Below, piece by piece: positions 33,280-43,635 of a DNA stretch of 64,000 bases. The translations under genes were made by a program, and so were the position numbers. The stretch spans positions 1 through 64,000 of the forward strand of contig JALWTK010000061.1 in the NCBI GenBank assembly GCA_027082875.1, given 5' to 3'. The stretch's first letter is position 1. Every line of letters starts with the position of its first letter. This DNA is from Sulfurimonas sp. (lineage in GTDB: Bacteria > Campylobacterota > Campylobacteria > Campylobacterales > Sulfurimonadaceae). The notes under the pieces were generated by a model. The model did no database searches and was not told the origin of the DNA. It saw only the letters and a list, made by a program, of their open reading frames with translations.

Positions 33280-34137
33280 TTATATTTTCTTAGCAAAGTC
33301 AGCTTGTGTAATCTTAGCACGTTGACCTTGGTGAACTTTTTGAATCTCTGCATACATATCACAGTACTCATCTGCATCAGTATCTTCTTTTAAAACACCA
33401 GTTGGCAATAAGTTAAGTTGTTCTTCTTCACTCATAGTATCATATTTCTTTTTAGAAACAGTAATACTATCGATCCACTCAAGATTTTCCATAGCAGAAA
33501 CCATCTTGTTTTTACGACCAAGGTTAATATGACAGTTAGAAAGTACTTCCATCATTGAGAAACCTTTGTGTTTCATAGCTTTAATAAGAACTTTTTCAAG
33601 TTTCTTTGGCTCAAGCATAGTCTCACGTGCAACAAAAGAAGCACCAGCTGCAATAGCTAAATCACAAGTATCAAAAGTTGGGTCAATATTTCCAGCTTTT
33701 TGAGAAACTGTCCACATACCCTTAGGAGTAGTTGGAGAAGTTTGTGAGTTAGTAAGACCATAAATAAAGTTGTTAATAATGATCATAGTCAAATCAATAT
33801 TACGACGACAACCATGAATAGTATGATTACCACCAATAGCAAGTGCATCACCATCACCAGCAACACAAACAACTAATTTATCAGGACGAGCAAGCTTGAT
33901 ACCTGTAGCATAAGCAACAGTACGACCGTGAGTTGTATGAACAGTATTAAAGTCTACATAAGAAGAAAATCTTCCTGAACACCCAATTCCTGAAACAACA
34001 CATATATCATCTTGTGCTATATCCATCTTTTCAATAGCTCTAACGAATGCTTTTAAAATAACACCGTCACCACAACCCCAACACCATAGTGTTGGCATCT
34101 TCTCTAATCTTAAATATTTATCATAATTAAATGCCAT
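33280..34137 (-). CDS. oorB: 2-oxoglutarate:ferredoxin oxidoreductase, beta subunit
   Basis: Binds thiamine diphosphate: GDGDALAIGGNHTIHGCRRN with the following NN...YGLTNSQTSPTTP is the TPP-Mg motif. CWGCGDG near residue 18 and other Cys support a [4Fe-4S] cluster. Length 285 aa. It is coupled to oorA by a one-base overlap at 34137. Confidence 0.93.
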   Translation of the reverse strand: MAFNYDKYLRLEKMPTLWCWGCGDGVILKAFVRAIEKMDIAQDDICVVSGIGCSGRFSSYVDFNTVHTTHGRTVAYATGIKLARPDKLVVCVAGDGDALAIGGNHTIHGCRRNIDLTMIIINNFIYGLTNSQTSPTTPKGMWTVSQKAGNIDPTFDTCDLAIAAGASFVARETMLEPKKLEKVLIKAMKHKGFSMMEVLSNCHINLGRKNKMVSAMENLEWIDSITVSKKKYDTMSEEEQLNLLPTGVLKEDTDADEYCDMYAEIQKVHQGQRAKITQADFAKKI

Positions 34138-35273
34138 TAGTATAACTCCTTAACTTTTGCAGCAATTTCATGTGGTGAAATTGCTCTACCGTTTACTTTG
34201 AATAGTCCATCAATATCTAATCTTGCAGTAGCGCGTTGCACTTCTGAATGGTATTGACCAATATTTAATTCTACTACTAAAACATTTTTGATTTTATCAG
34301 TATACTCTTTCATCTTAGTTGCAGGTGATGGCCATAAAGTAATAGGTCTAAATAAGCCAGCTTTAATACCCTCTGCACGTAAGTTACGAATAGTCTCTTT
34401 TGCAGCTAGAGAAACAGAACCGTATGCTACAAGCATAACATCTGCATCATCCATCATAAACTCTTCATAAGACTCAAGCTCATCTTCGTGCATAGCAACC
34501 TTATCTTCTAAACGCTGAATAAGTTTACGACAAGTCTCAATTTCCTCAGTTGGGAAACCATTTTTATCATGGTGAAGACCTGTAAAGTGGTATCTATATC
34601 CTGTAAACATTTGATTGAGAACTGCAGGTTCATCAGCTTCACACTCATACGGAAAGTACTCTTCAGCGGGACCATCAAATGATTTACGTGGAACGATTGC
34701 AGCTTCTACTGCCTCAGCAGTTGGAATAACAGCTTTACCGTGCATATGACCAATAGTCTCATCAAGTAGCACGATTACTGGTTGCATGAAACGGTCAGCA
34801 AGATTAAATGCTCTTACAGTTTCTGTATAACATTCAGCTAGTGAACCTGCACATAGAGTGATTGATTTATAATCACCGTGTGATGGGTTCTTTGCTTGAA
34901 GAACATCACCTTGAGATACACGAGTTGGAAGACCAGTTGATGGACCACCACGCATAACATTTACAAGAACTAAAGGAACTTCTGCCATTTGAGCAAGACC
35001 CAAGTTTTCAGCTTTAAGTGATACACCAGGACCAGATGTGGCAGTAAGTGCACGATCACCTGCCATTGCAGCACCGATAACACAACAGATACCTGCTATT
35101 TCATCTTCCATTTGAATCGCAGTACCACCATTCTTTGGTAGTAAATCAGAGATAACATGCATTACTTCTGAAGATGGTGTAAGTGGATACCCACCAAAAA
35201 ATCTACAACCAGCATCAACTGCTGCGATTGCAGCGAGTTCATTACCAGTAGATATTACTTCTCTAGTTGACAT
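34137..35273 (-). CDS. oorA: 2-oxoglutarate:ferredoxin oxidoreductase, alpha subunit
   Basis: The alpha chain carries domains I and II of the family: VISTGNELAAIAAVDAGCRFFGGYPLTPSSEV at the N terminus, then TATSGPGVSLKAENLG. Length 378 aa is as expected for the four-subunit type. It overlaps both oorB and oorD by one base, so the four genes are tightly coupled. Confidence 0.94.
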   Translation of the reverse strand: MSTREVISTGNELAAIAAVDAGCRFFGGYPLTPSSEVMHVISDLLPKNGGTAIQMEDEIAGICCVIGAAMAGDRALTATSGPGVSLKAENLGLAQMAEVPLVLVNVMRGGPSTGLPTRVSQGDVLQAKNPSHGDYKSITLCAGSLAECYTETVRAFNLADRFMQPVIVLLDETIGHMHGKAVIPTAEAVEAAIVPRKSFDGPAEEYFPYECEADEPAVLNQMFTGYRYHFTGLHHDKNGFPTEEIETCRKLIQRLEDKVAMHEDELESYEEFMMDDADVMLVAYGSVSLAAKETIRNLRAEGIKAGLFRPITLWPSPATKMKEYTDKIKNVLVVELNIGQYHSEVQRATARLDIDGLFKVNGRAISPHEIAAKVKELY

Positions 35274-35623
35274 TATTTAGCTCCTTGTTCACTAAGTGAC
35301 ATATAGTTATTCGCAATTACTGCTGCTTGACGCTCTTTAGCATCATCAGTAAGTTTAGCAAAACTTAATCCTGCTGCTTTTAATTCTTTTCTATCTGCTA
35401 CAAAGATAGCAAAATCTGGACATGAAAGTTCACACTCATTACATCCAATACAAGCTTCTGGATGGTCAATAGAGATCATTGCACCAAGAGTTGATGTTGA
35501 CTCATATCTCATACCAAGAACACCTGAAGGACATACTGAAACACATATATCACACGCTTTACAGTTATCTGTATTTACCCATACTGGTTGATCACCAGGG
35601 TTTACCATTGGACTAGCTGCCAT
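35273..35623 (-). CDS. oorD: 2-oxoglutarate:ferredoxin oxidoreductase, delta (ferredoxin-like) subunit
   Basis: Two [4Fe-4S] motifs are visible: CKACDICVSVCPSG and CIGCNECELSCPDF. It passes electrons between ferredoxin and the catalytic subunits. The 116-aa protein is the first gene of the oorDABC group and is separated from sucD by a leader with two hairpins. Confidence 0.92.
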   Translation of the reverse strand: MAASPMVNPGDQPVWVNTDNCKACDICVSVCPSGVLGMRYESTSTLGAMISIDHPEACIGCNECELSCPDFAIFVADRKELKAAGLSFAKLTDDAKERQAAVIANNYMSLSEQGAK

Positions 35624-35640
35624 ATTTTCTCCTAATTATT

Positions 35641-35688
35641 AAAGTATAGAGTTAATTCTATACTTTACTCTTTAATGAAAAAAGAGTA
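35641..35688 (-). repeat. two hairpins in the oorD leader
   Basis: AAAGTATAGA (35641-35650) pairs with TCTATACTTT (35657-35666), a perfect 10-bp stem with a 6-nt loop, directly upstream of the oorD ribosome site. A second stem, TACTCTTT/AAAGAGTA (35666-35688), abuts it. No T run follows on the minus strand, so I favour an RNA-stability or processing element over a terminator. Confidence 0.6.
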
Positions 35689-35782
35689 TCTAAGTTTTCA
35701 TAATTTATCTCTAAAATGTGCTACTATCGCACTATAAAGGCAACAACTGTTACATTTAGTGTGCTCACACAAGGTATAAAGA

Positions 35783-36658
35783 CTATTTTTTACCTAAAAC
35801 TTCCGCGATTGCTTTACCAATTTCAGCAGGACTAACTACGACTTTAACGCCAGCAGCCTCAAGTGCTTCCATCTTTTCTTTGGCAGTACCAGCAGAACCA
35901 GAAACGATTGCACCAGCATGACCCATTGTTTTACCCTTAGGAGCTGTTTGACCAGCAATAAAAGCAACAACAGGTTTAGTAATCTGTTCTTTAATAAGCT
36001 TTGCAGCTTGAATCTCAAGATCTCCACCGATTTCACCAATCATAACGATTGCTTCAGTCTCGGGATCTGCTTCAAACATTGGTAAAATTTGGTTGTACGA
36101 AAGACCAATAATTGGATCTCCACCGATACCAATAGCAGTAGTGATACCAAAACCTTCATTACAAACTTGGTTAGCACCTTCATAAGTAAGAGTACCAGAC
36201 TTAGAAATAAGTCCAACATTACCTTTTTTGAAGATTGAACCAGGCATGATACCTATCTTACACTCTTCTGCTGTGATAATACCAGGACAGTTTGGCCCTA
36301 ATGTTTTCATTCCATGTTTAGTTGCATGAGCTTTTGCCATTTGCATATCTTTAACTGGAGCACCTTCCGTAATGATTACAGCAAGTTCTATCCCAGCTTC
36401 AGCAGCTTCCATAACAGCATCACCAACAAAAGCAGGTGGTACAAAGATCATAGAAACAGTTGCACCAGTAGCTTTTATAGCTTCTCCAACTGTATTAAAT
36501 ACAGGCTTATCAAGGTGAGTTTGTCCACCCTTGTTTGGTGTAACACCACCAACGATGTTAGTACCATACGCTATACACTGCTCAGCATGGAAAGATCCCT
36601 CTTTTCCTGTGAAACCTTGAACGATTACTTTTGTATCTTTATTTATTAAAATTGACAT
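35783..36658 (-). CDS. sucD: succinyl-CoA synthetase alpha subunit
   Basis: Makes succinyl-CoA from succinate in the reductive direction. CoA-binding start [22 protein letters not shown] is clear and the phospho-His lies in [14 protein letters not shown]. Length 291 aa. It follows sucC by 6 bp. Confidence 0.96.
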   Translation of the reverse strand: MSILINKDTKVIVQGFTGKEGSFHAEQCIAYGTNIVGGVTPNKGGQTHLDKPVFNTVGEAIKATGATVSMIFVPPAFVGDAVMEAAEAGIELAVIITEGAPVKDMQMAKAHATKHGMKTLGPNCPGIITAEECKIGIMPGSIFKKGNVGLISKSGTLTYEGANQVCNEGFGITTAIGIGGDPIIGLSYNQILPMFEADPETEAIVMIGEIGGDLEIQAAKLIKEQITKPVVAFIAGQTAPKGKTMGHAGAIVSGSAGTAKEKMEALEAAGVKVVVSPAEIGKAIAEVLGKK

Positions 36659-36664
36659 ATTTAA

Positions 36665-37837
36665 TTACTCTCCTTTTGCTGCAGCCACAGCTTTTGCTGC
36701 ACCGTCACCTAAGTCATCACCAACTATTAAGTTAGCTATATTTGCATTTTTAAGAATTTCTGCTGCCTCTGGTGCATTTGTACCATCAAGACGGACGATA
36801 ACAGGAACATTAACATCAGTAATCTTAGTTGCTTCAATAATACCATTAGCAATACGATCACAACGAACGATTCCACCAAAAATATTTACAAAAATTGCTT
36901 TTACTTTAGGGTTTTTAAGAATGATCTCAAAACCTTTTGCAACAGTCTCTGCATTTGCACTACCACCAACATCAAGGAAGTTAGCAGGTGTTCCACCCAT
37001 GTAGTTAATAGTATCCATAGTACCCATAGCAAGACCAGCACCATTTACCATACAACCAATCTCACCATCAAGTGCTACGTAAGAAAGACCATATTTTGCA
37101 GCTTCTAACTCATCTGCATCCTCTTCACTTAAGTCTCTCATCTCAGCGATATCTGGATGACGACCTAGTGCTGAGTTATCAAAGCCCATTTTACCGTCAA
37201 GTGCAATAAATTCACCCTTTCCAGTTTTTACAAGTGGGTTGATTTCAATCATCTCTGCATCATTTTCCATGTAAAGAGTATAAAGCTTAGAAGCAAATCT
37301 AATGATATTTTTCTGTTCATCTTTATCTGTAAGACCAAGCCCAAATGCTAACTCACGCCCATGAAAGCTCTGAAAACCAATAGCTGGATCTACCGGAACT
37401 GTAATAATCTTTTCAGGAGTATTTGCTGCAACATCCTCAATATTCATTCCACCTTCAGTAGAAGCCATGATTAAAGGCATTTCTAATTTTCTGTCAAGAA
37501 CTACAGAAAGATATAACTCTTCTTTAATATCTGCACCATCTTCAATGTAGAGTTTTTGAACAAGTTTACCCTCAGCAGTAGTTTGGTGTGTGACAAGTGT
37601 CATTCCAAGAATTTCATCTGCAAGTGTTTCCACCTCTTCTAAAGACTTAGCAAGTTTAACACCACCACCAAGACCACGTCCACCTGCATGGATTTGTGCT
37701 TTAACAACCCACACTGGACCGCCCAATTGTTCTGCAGCTTTAACAGCATCTTTTACGCTCTCAACCATTATACCTTTTGGTGTTGGCACTCCGTACTTCT
37801 TAAAAATCTGTTTTGCTTGATATTCATGTATATTCAT
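36665..37837 (-). CDS. sucC: succinyl-CoA synthetase beta subunit (ADP-forming)
   Basis: ATP-grasp subunit, starting MNIHEYQAKQIFKKYGVPTP, with AQIHAGGRGLGGGVKLA and the IFVNIFGGIVRCDRIA site near the C terminus. Length 390 aa. Lies 26 bp after fumC in the minus-strand array. Confidence 0.96.
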   Translation of the reverse strand: MNIHEYQAKQIFKKYGVPTPKGIMVESVKDAVKAAEQLGGPVWVVKAQIHAGGRGLGGGVKLAKSLEEVETLADEILGMTLVTHQTTAEGKLVQKLYIEDGADIKEELYLSVVLDRKLEMPLIMASTEGGMNIEDVAANTPEKIITVPVDPAIGFQSFHGRELAFGLGLTDKDEQKNIIRFASKLYTLYMENDAEMIEINPLVKTGKGEFIALDGKMGFDNSALGRHPDIAEMRDLSEEDADELEAAKYGLSYVALDGEIGCMVNGAGLAMGTMDTINYMGGTPANFLDVGGSANAETVAKGFEIILKNPKVKAIFVNIFGGIVRCDRIANGIIEATKITDVNVPVIVRLDGTNAPEAAEILKNANIANLIVGDDLGDGAAKAVAAAKGE

Positions 37838-37863
37838 CTATTCTCCTTAATTTAAAATGGAAA

Positions 37864-39255
37864 CTACGCCTTTGGCGCAATCATATCCTCTGGTACTACA
37901 TACTTGTCAAACTCTTCAGCTGTAAGCAATCCTAACTCAATAGCAGTCTCTTTAAGTGTTGAGTTATTTTTGTGTGCTGTTTTAGCAATTTTTGCTGCAT
38001 TGTCATACCCAACATAAGGATTAAGTGCAGTCACTAGCATTAATGAGTCATGTAAAAAATGATCTATTTTGTCTGCAACTGGTTCAAGACCAACTGCACA
38101 GTGATCGTTAAATGAAACGATAGAGTCACCTAAAAGACGACAAGATTGTAAAAAGTTATAAGCAATAACTGGCTTATAAACATTTAATTCAAAGTTTCCT
38201 TGTGAAGCTCCCATTGATATAGCTACATCATTACCAAAAACTTGGCAAGTAACCATAGTTACAGCTTCTGCTTGAGTAGGATTTACTTTTCCTGGCATAA
38301 TAGAACTTCCAGGCTCATTTGCAGGGATCTCTATCTCACCTAGACCACAACGTGGACCTGATGCTAGCCATCTTACATCATTTGCTATTTTCATCATATC
38401 AGCAGCAAGTGCTTTAAGTGAGCCATGTGCAAATACAAGTGCATCATGAGAAGTTAATGCATGGAACTTATTTGGTGCAGTGACAAAATCATGCCCTGTA
38501 AGTTCAGTTAATTTTTCAGCAACTCTTTTACCTAATTCAGGGTGAGCATTCAGTCCTGTTCCAACTGCTGTTCCACCAAGTGCAAGTTCACGAACTGCCT
38601 CAAGTGAATCTTTAGCCATCTTTTCACATTTGTTAAGCATCTCAACCCAACCACTAATCTCTTGACCGAGTGTAATAGGTGTTGCATCTTGAAGGTGTGT
38701 ACGACCGATTTTTACTACTGATTCAAACTTAGCTGATTTTTCTGCTAAAGTAGCTTTTAGTTTAGCAATAGCTGGTAAAACTTGAGTTTCAACGGCAATA
38801 ACAGAAGCAACATGAAGTGCAGTTGGATAAGTGTCGTTTGAAGATTGAGATTTATTAACATCATCATTTGGGTGAATAAGTTTTTCAACTCTAAAATCTC
38901 CACCTAAAATTTCAGTAGCACGGTTTGCAAGAACTTCATTATTATTCATATTAGACTGTGTACCTGATCCTGTTTGCCATACCACAAGTGGATAGTTTCC
39001 ATCAAGCTTTCCAGCTAACATATCATCAGCAGCAGCGGCAATAGCATCTGCTTTTTTTGCATCTAATTTGCCGAGGTCTTTGTTTACTAAAGCTACGGCT
39101 TTTTTAAGGTAAGAAAATGCACGAGTAATTTCGTATGGCATAGTCTCTTGACCAATGGCAAAATTTTGTATACTTCTTTGAGTTTGTGCTGCCCAATAAG
39201 CATCAACTGGAACCTCGATTGGTCCCATCGTATCTTTTTCTATTCTTGTACTCAT
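37864..39255 (-). CDS. fumC: fumarase class II
   Basis: The fumarase/aspartase signature [11 protein letters not shown] is intact, together with [13 protein letters not shown] and [16 protein letters not shown]. Works between malate and fumarate. 463 aa. An iron-free, oxygen-tolerant enzyme. It lies 3 bp after mdh. Confidence 0.96.
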   Translation of the reverse strand: MSTRIEKDTMGPIEVPVDAYWAAQTQRSIQNFAIGQETMPYEITRAFSYLKKAVALVNKDLGKLDAKKADAIAAAADDMLAGKLDGNYPLVVWQTGSGTQSNMNNNEVLANRATEILGGDFRVEKLIHPNDDVNKSQSSNDTYPTALHVASVIAVETQVLPAIAKLKATLAEKSAKFESVVKIGRTHLQDATPITLGQEISGWVEMLNKCEKMAKDSLEAVRELALGGTAVGTGLNAHPELGKRVAEKLTELTGHDFVTAPNKFHALTSHDALVFAHGSLKALAADMMKIANDVRWLASGPRCGLGEIEIPANEPGSSIMPGKVNPTQAEAVTMVTCQVFGNDVAISMGASQGNFELNVYKPVIAYNFLQSCRLLGDSIVSFNDHCAVGLEPVADKIDHFLHDSLMLVTALNPYVGYDNAAKIAKTAHKNNSTLKETAIELGLLTAEEFDKYVVPEDMIAPKA

Positions 39256-39258
39256 ATA

Positions 39259-40209
39259 TTACACTCCTGTAAAAAAATTATTTTCTTTTAGTATATTAAT
39301 ACCATCTTCTATAGATTTTACTGAAATTGCGAATTTTTCTTTCGTTTCTTTGTCTAAATCTAACTCAATGATCTTTTCAACACCATTTGCACCTAAAACC
39401 ACTGGTACTCCAACAGCGACATCAGAGTAGCCATATTCACCATTTAGTACAGTACATGAAGAAACGATTGCCTTAGAATCATTTAAAATAGATTCAACCA
39501 TATGTGCTATAGCACGACCTGGTCCATAATAACCAGATGTTCCAAGATGTTTTACTATTTCAGCACCACCGTTTTTCGTTCTTTCTATGATACCTTGCAT
39601 ATCTTCTTTAGATACTAAAGAAGTGAGTGGAATATCTCCGACAGAAACCTTACTTGGTAGTGGAATCATATTTTCACCATGATCACCAATCACTAAACTT
39701 CCAGTCTGGTTTGATGCATATCCTGTAAGTTTAGAGATTTGATATGCCATACGAGAACCATCAAGTGCACCAGCAAGACCAATTATTCTACTTGAATCCC
39801 AACCTGTAACTCGTTTTGTCACATAAGTCATAACGTCAAGTGGATTTGACACACATATAATGATAGCATTTGGAGAGTTCTCTTTTATGTTTTCAACTAC
39901 CTGCTTTGTGATCTTTGCATTTATCATTAAAAGGTCTGCTCTTGTCATATCACCTTTACGAGGAACACCCGCAGTGACAACAACGATATCACAATCCTTA
40001 ATATCTTCAGGTTTCTCAGCTGCTGTGATTATAGTTCCCTGTTGGGAGTAGTAAGAAGCTTGAGCCATGTCAATAGCTTTTCCTTTTGCTACTCCCTCCG
40101 CAATATCAAAAAGCACTATTTCATGACAAGTGCCCATCATTGCTAGTGTATATGCAGTAGTAGCACCAACAGCACCAGCTCCTACAATTCCAACTTTTCT
40201 ACTTTTCAT
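39259..40209 (-). CDS. mdh: malate dehydrogenase (NAD-type)
   Basis: A 316-aa LDH/MDH-family enzyme. The Rossmann glycines (VGAGAVGATTA) and D35 at the end of beta-2 (VLFDI) indicate NAD. The Arg after VP in GVPRKGDMTR marks malate rather than lactate specificity, LAGALDGSRM has the catalytic Asp, and the His is in IGDHGENMIPL (usual MDH: GGHGDTMVPL). It shares one base with the second mdh-like gene. In the reductive direction it makes malate from oxaloacetate. Confidence 0.92.
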   Translation of the reverse strand: MKSRKVGIVGAGAVGATTAYTLAMMGTCHEIVLFDIAEGVAKGKAIDMAQASYYSQQGTIITAAEKPEDIKDCDIVVVTAGVPRKGDMTRADLLMINAKITKQVVENIKENSPNAIIICVSNPLDVMTYVTKRVTGWDSSRIIGLAGALDGSRMAYQISKLTGYASNQTGSLVIGDHGENMIPLPSKVSVGDIPLTSLVSKEDMQGIIERTKNGGAEIVKHLGTSGYYGPGRAIAHMVESILNDSKAIVSSCTVLNGEYGYSDVAVGVPVVLGANGVEKIIELDLDKETKEKFAISVKSIEDGINILKENNFFTGV

Positions 40210-41186
40210 TATTTTTTCTCACCTTTTTTTACTTCTTTTAAGTCATCAAAGAAACCATTAGAATACAAAACATCTACCATCTCTTCAACTGAAGCAACAG
40301 AGTTTTTAAATCTCGTTTTTTGAAGTGTTTTTAGAGTCATCTCAATAACTTGTTCTGCACCACCAGCACCAAGCATAACAGGAACACCGCTAACTATATT
40401 AGAATACCCATAGTCATTATCAAGCATTACTGCACACGAGTGAATCTGTTTTGTGTCTTTTAATATAGCATCTACCATAACAGCTGTTGATTTTGCAGGA
40501 GCATAGTAAGCAGAACCATCACCGAGGAGGTTAACGATTTGAGCACCACCATTTCTAGTTTTTTTAACAATGTCTCCTATCTCTTCGGAGTCAAGTAAAT
40601 CATCAATAGGTACACCTGCTACAGTTGTAAACTTAGGAAGTGGTACCATAGTATCACCATGTCCACCCATTACAGTCGCACGAATCTGCCCTGCTCCATA
40701 ACCTAGCTTTTCATAAATAAAGTGAGCCATACGAGCAGCATCTAAAATACCTGCCATACCTATAACCCTCTCTCTAGGAAAACCTGTATACTTTTTTGCA
40801 ACATAAGTCATAACATCAAGAGGATTACTTACAACAATTACTATAGCATTTGGTGCATACTCCTTTATCTCTAAAGAATATGATTTTACTATTTCTGCAT
40901 TTTTTACAAGGAGATCATCTCTACTCATGCCTGGTGTTCTTGGAGCACCTGCAGTAATAACTACTATCTCGCTATTTATCATATCTTCTGGGCCATTTGC
41001 CGCTCTTACAATAGTATGCTCACGTGCAGCATTTGCTGCTTGGGACATATCTAAAGCCTTGCCCCTTGCTACATCTATATTTCTTCCGCGAAGTATAACT
41101 TCGTGACATGATCCACGCATAGCGAGTATAAATGCCACAGTAGACCCAAAATTACCCGTTCCGATGACTGTTACTTTGCTTGCCAT
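40209..41186 (-). CDS. second malate dehydrogenase-like enzyme, possibly NADP-preferring
   Basis: A 325-aa paralogue of the adjacent mdh. All catalytic residues are kept: GAPRTPGMSRDD, GILDAARM, and MGGHGDTMVPL. The coenzyme loop differs. Where mdh has VLFDI, this protein has ILRGRN (residues 31-36), so the Asp that holds the NAD ribose is Gly34, flanked by Arg33 and Arg35. This Asp loss with added Arg is the known route to NADP preference, as in chloroplast NADP-MDH. It sits between icd (NADP-type) and mdh, and is likely co-transcribed. Confidence 0.85.
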   Translation of the reverse strand: MASKVTVIGTGNFGSTVAFILAMRGSCHEVILRGRNIDVARGKALDMSQAANAAREHTIVRAANGPEDMINSEIVVITAGAPRTPGMSRDDLLVKNAEIVKSYSLEIKEYAPNAIVIVVSNPLDVMTYVAKKYTGFPRERVIGMAGILDAARMAHFIYEKLGYGAGQIRATVMGGHGDTMVPLPKFTTVAGVPIDDLLDSEEIGDIVKKTRNGGAQIVNLLGDGSAYYAPAKSTAVMVDAILKDTKQIHSCAVMLDNDYGYSNIVSGVPVMLGAGGAEQVIEMTLKTLQKTRFKNSVASVEEMVDVLYSNGFFDDLKEVKKGEKK

Positions 41187-41312
41187 TGATTTCCTTTGAG
41201 TGAATTTTTTAACTTTTGATTTTTAGCTAATCATTATAAATATTAGCTAAAAACGAAAAGTTATAACTCTCTGCAGAACTTCTGCAAAGAGCATAAAGAT
41301 TAAAACTTTAGA

Positions 41313-43505
41313 CTATATTGTGTCGATAATAGCATTTAAAGTTGCAGATGGACGCATTGCTTTTTCAGCAAGAGCTTCATCTGGGTTAAAGTAACCACCG
41401 ATATTTTGCGCTTTACCTTCAACAGCTAAAAGCTCAGAGATAATTGTCTCTTCATTTTCAATAAGTGCTGCTGCGACTGAAGCAAACTTAGATGCAAGTG
41501 TAGCATTCTTAGACTCAGCAAGTGCTTTTGCCCAGAATTGAGCCACATAGAAGTGAGAAGCTTTGTTGTCTGGCTCACCAGCTTTACGTGATGGTGATTT
41601 GTTTTCACCTAAGTATCTATCATTTGCCTCATCAAGTGCAGCAGTAAGAGTAGCTAACTCATCAGAGTTGTTCTTTTTAGCAAGAAATCTTAAAGACTCT
41701 GCAAGTGCTAAGAACTCACCAAGTGAATCCCAACGAAGATGACCCTCTTTTAAGAACTGGTCAACATGCTTAGGAGCAGAACCACCAGCACCAGTTTCAT
41801 AAAGACCACCACCAGCTAATAAAGGAACGATAGAAAGCATCTTAGCCGATGTTCCAAGCTCTAGAATAGGATACATATCAGTTAAGTAATCTCTTAAAAC
41901 ATTACCAGTTACAGCAATAGTGTTTTTTCCTTCTCTAACACGAGCATTAGAAAATTTAGTAGCTTCTTCAACTTCCATAATACGAATATCTAAGCCCTCT
42001 GTGTCGTGGTCTTTAAGATACTCATTTACTTTTTTAATCATATTTGCATCGTGTGCACGGTTTTCATCTAACCAGAAGATTGTTGGTACTTTTTCAATAC
42101 TTGCACGTTCAACTGCAAGGCGAACCCAGTCTTTGATTGGAATATCTTTTGCACGACTCATTCTGTAGATATCACCTTTTTCAACAGTATGACTCATAAG
42201 AACTTTTCCAGATGCATCTTTTACTTCCACAACACCATCTTCTTCTACTTCTATAGTAGTAGGATGAGAGCCATACTCTTCAGCTTTTTGTGCCATAAGA
42301 CCAACATTTGCAACTGAACCCATAGTTGTTACATCATATTGTCCATTTTTAACACAGTCTTCCATCATTGGACGGTAAAAATTTGCATAACAACGGTCAG
42401 GAATAACAGCTACACACTCTTCAGTTTTTCCATCTTTGTTCCACATTTTACCACCATCGCGAATAACAACAGGAAGAGAAGCATCAATAATAATATCATT
42501 TGAAGCATGTAAGTTTGTGATACCATTATCAGAATCAACCATAGCGATATTGAGGTCACCATCATTTATTACTGATTTAAGTGCTGCTAAGATTTCTTCT
42601 TTTTTATCAGAGTTCTCAAGTTTCTTTTCTAAGTCTCCAAGACCCAGATTTGCATTTACACCAAGTTTAGCAAATTCATCTGCATACTTTGTAAATACTT
42701 CTTCAAAGAATATTTCAACTGCATGACCAAACATAATAGGGTCTGAAACTTTCATCATTGTTGCTTTAAGGTGAAGTGACCATAAAACACCTTTCTCTTT
42801 TGCTTCTATAATTGACTTTTTTAAGAATGCACGAAGTGCTTTTGCTGACATATATGTTGCATCAAGAACTTCTTTATCTCTAGCATCAACATCTCTTAAT
42901 ACTTTTCCATTAAGTTCTATTGTTATGTTTTGTTCACCATTTACTATAATTGATTGTTCATTTTCGTAAAAATCTCCACCACTCATAGAAGTGACATAAG
43001 CTTTAGAGTTTTCTGAAAACGGGCGAAGTTTATGAGGATGATTTTGTGCAAATTTCTTTACTGCTGCGGCTGCACGACGATCTGAGTTTCCTTCACGAAG
43101 AACAGGGTTTACTGCTGAACCTAAACAAGTAGCATAGAGAGTTGATAAAGCTTTCTCTTCTTCCGTTTTTGGATTTTCAGGAAAGTTTGGTATATCATAT
43201 CCTTGTTCTTGAAGCTCAGCAATACACTCCATAAGTTGAGGAATTGATGCAGAGATATTTGGAAGTTTAATAATATTTCCATCTGCTTGTTGCACAACAT
43301 TTCCTAGCTCAGCTAAATTGTCATCAATTTTTTGAGCATTTGTTAATCTCTCTGGGAATTTAGAGATAACTCTAGCTGCTAATGAAATATCACTACTTAC
43401 TACATCTATTCCCGCAGCTTTAGTAAAAGCATTTACGATAGGTAGTAATGAATACGTTGCTAAAGCCGGAGCCTCATCAATTTTAGTCCAAATAATTTTT
43501 GACAT
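41313..43505 (-). CDS. icd: monomeric NADP-dependent isocitrate dehydrogenase
   Basis: The large single-chain ICDH (730 aa), unrelated in layout to the homodimeric 420-aa type. Characteristic stretches are [41 protein letters not shown] and [14 protein letters not shown]. In the reductive TCA cycle it carboxylates 2-oxoglutarate to isocitrate using NADPH. First gene of the minus-strand array, 126 bp upstream of the second mdh; TGTTACTAT at about 43569-43577 (minus strand) is a possible extended -10. Confidence 0.95.
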   Translation of the reverse strand: MSKIIWTKIDEAPALATYSLLPIVNAFTKAAGIDVVSSDISLAARVISKFPERLTNAQKIDDNLAELGNVVQQADGNIIKLPNISASIPQLMECIAELQEQGYDIPNFPENPKTEEEKALSTLYATCLGSAVNPVLREGNSDRRAAAAVKKFAQNHPHKLRPFSENSKAYVTSMSGGDFYENEQSIIVNGEQNITIELNGKVLRDVDARDKEVLDATYMSAKALRAFLKKSIIEAKEKGVLWSLHLKATMMKVSDPIMFGHAVEIFFEEVFTKYADEFAKLGVNANLGLGDLEKKLENSDKKEEILAALKSVINDGDLNIAMVDSDNGITNLHASNDIIIDASLPVVIRDGGKMWNKDGKTEECVAVIPDRCYANFYRPMMEDCVKNGQYDVTTMGSVANVGLMAQKAEEYGSHPTTIEVEEDGVVEVKDASGKVLMSHTVEKGDIYRMSRAKDIPIKDWVRLAVERASIEKVPTIFWLDENRAHDANMIKKVNEYLKDHDTEGLDIRIMEVEEATKFSNARVREGKNTIAVTGNVLRDYLTDMYPILELGTSAKMLSIVPLLAGGGLYETGAGGSAPKHVDQFLKEGHLRWDSLGEFLALAESLRFLAKKNNSDELATLTAALDEANDRYLGENKSPSRKAGEPDNKASHFYVAQFWAKALAESKNATLASKFASVAAALIENEETIISELLAVEGKAQNIGGYFNPDEALAEKAMRPSATLNAIIDTI

Positions 43506-43635
43506 ATATTGTCCTTGTGAATAATTTTTATCTCATGAATGAATAATTTCATGGAATTTACAAGTTCAATAGTAACACAACTATGTCAACATTGTGCGAG
43601 CTTTAAAAAATATTGAGTTTAATTTCTATTTTGTT

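Noticed and set aside
43569-43589. TTGACA box upstream of icd as a standard -35 element
   Set aside because: It is only 9 bp from the likely TACTAT -10, too close for a normal sigma70 pair; an extended -10 is more likely.
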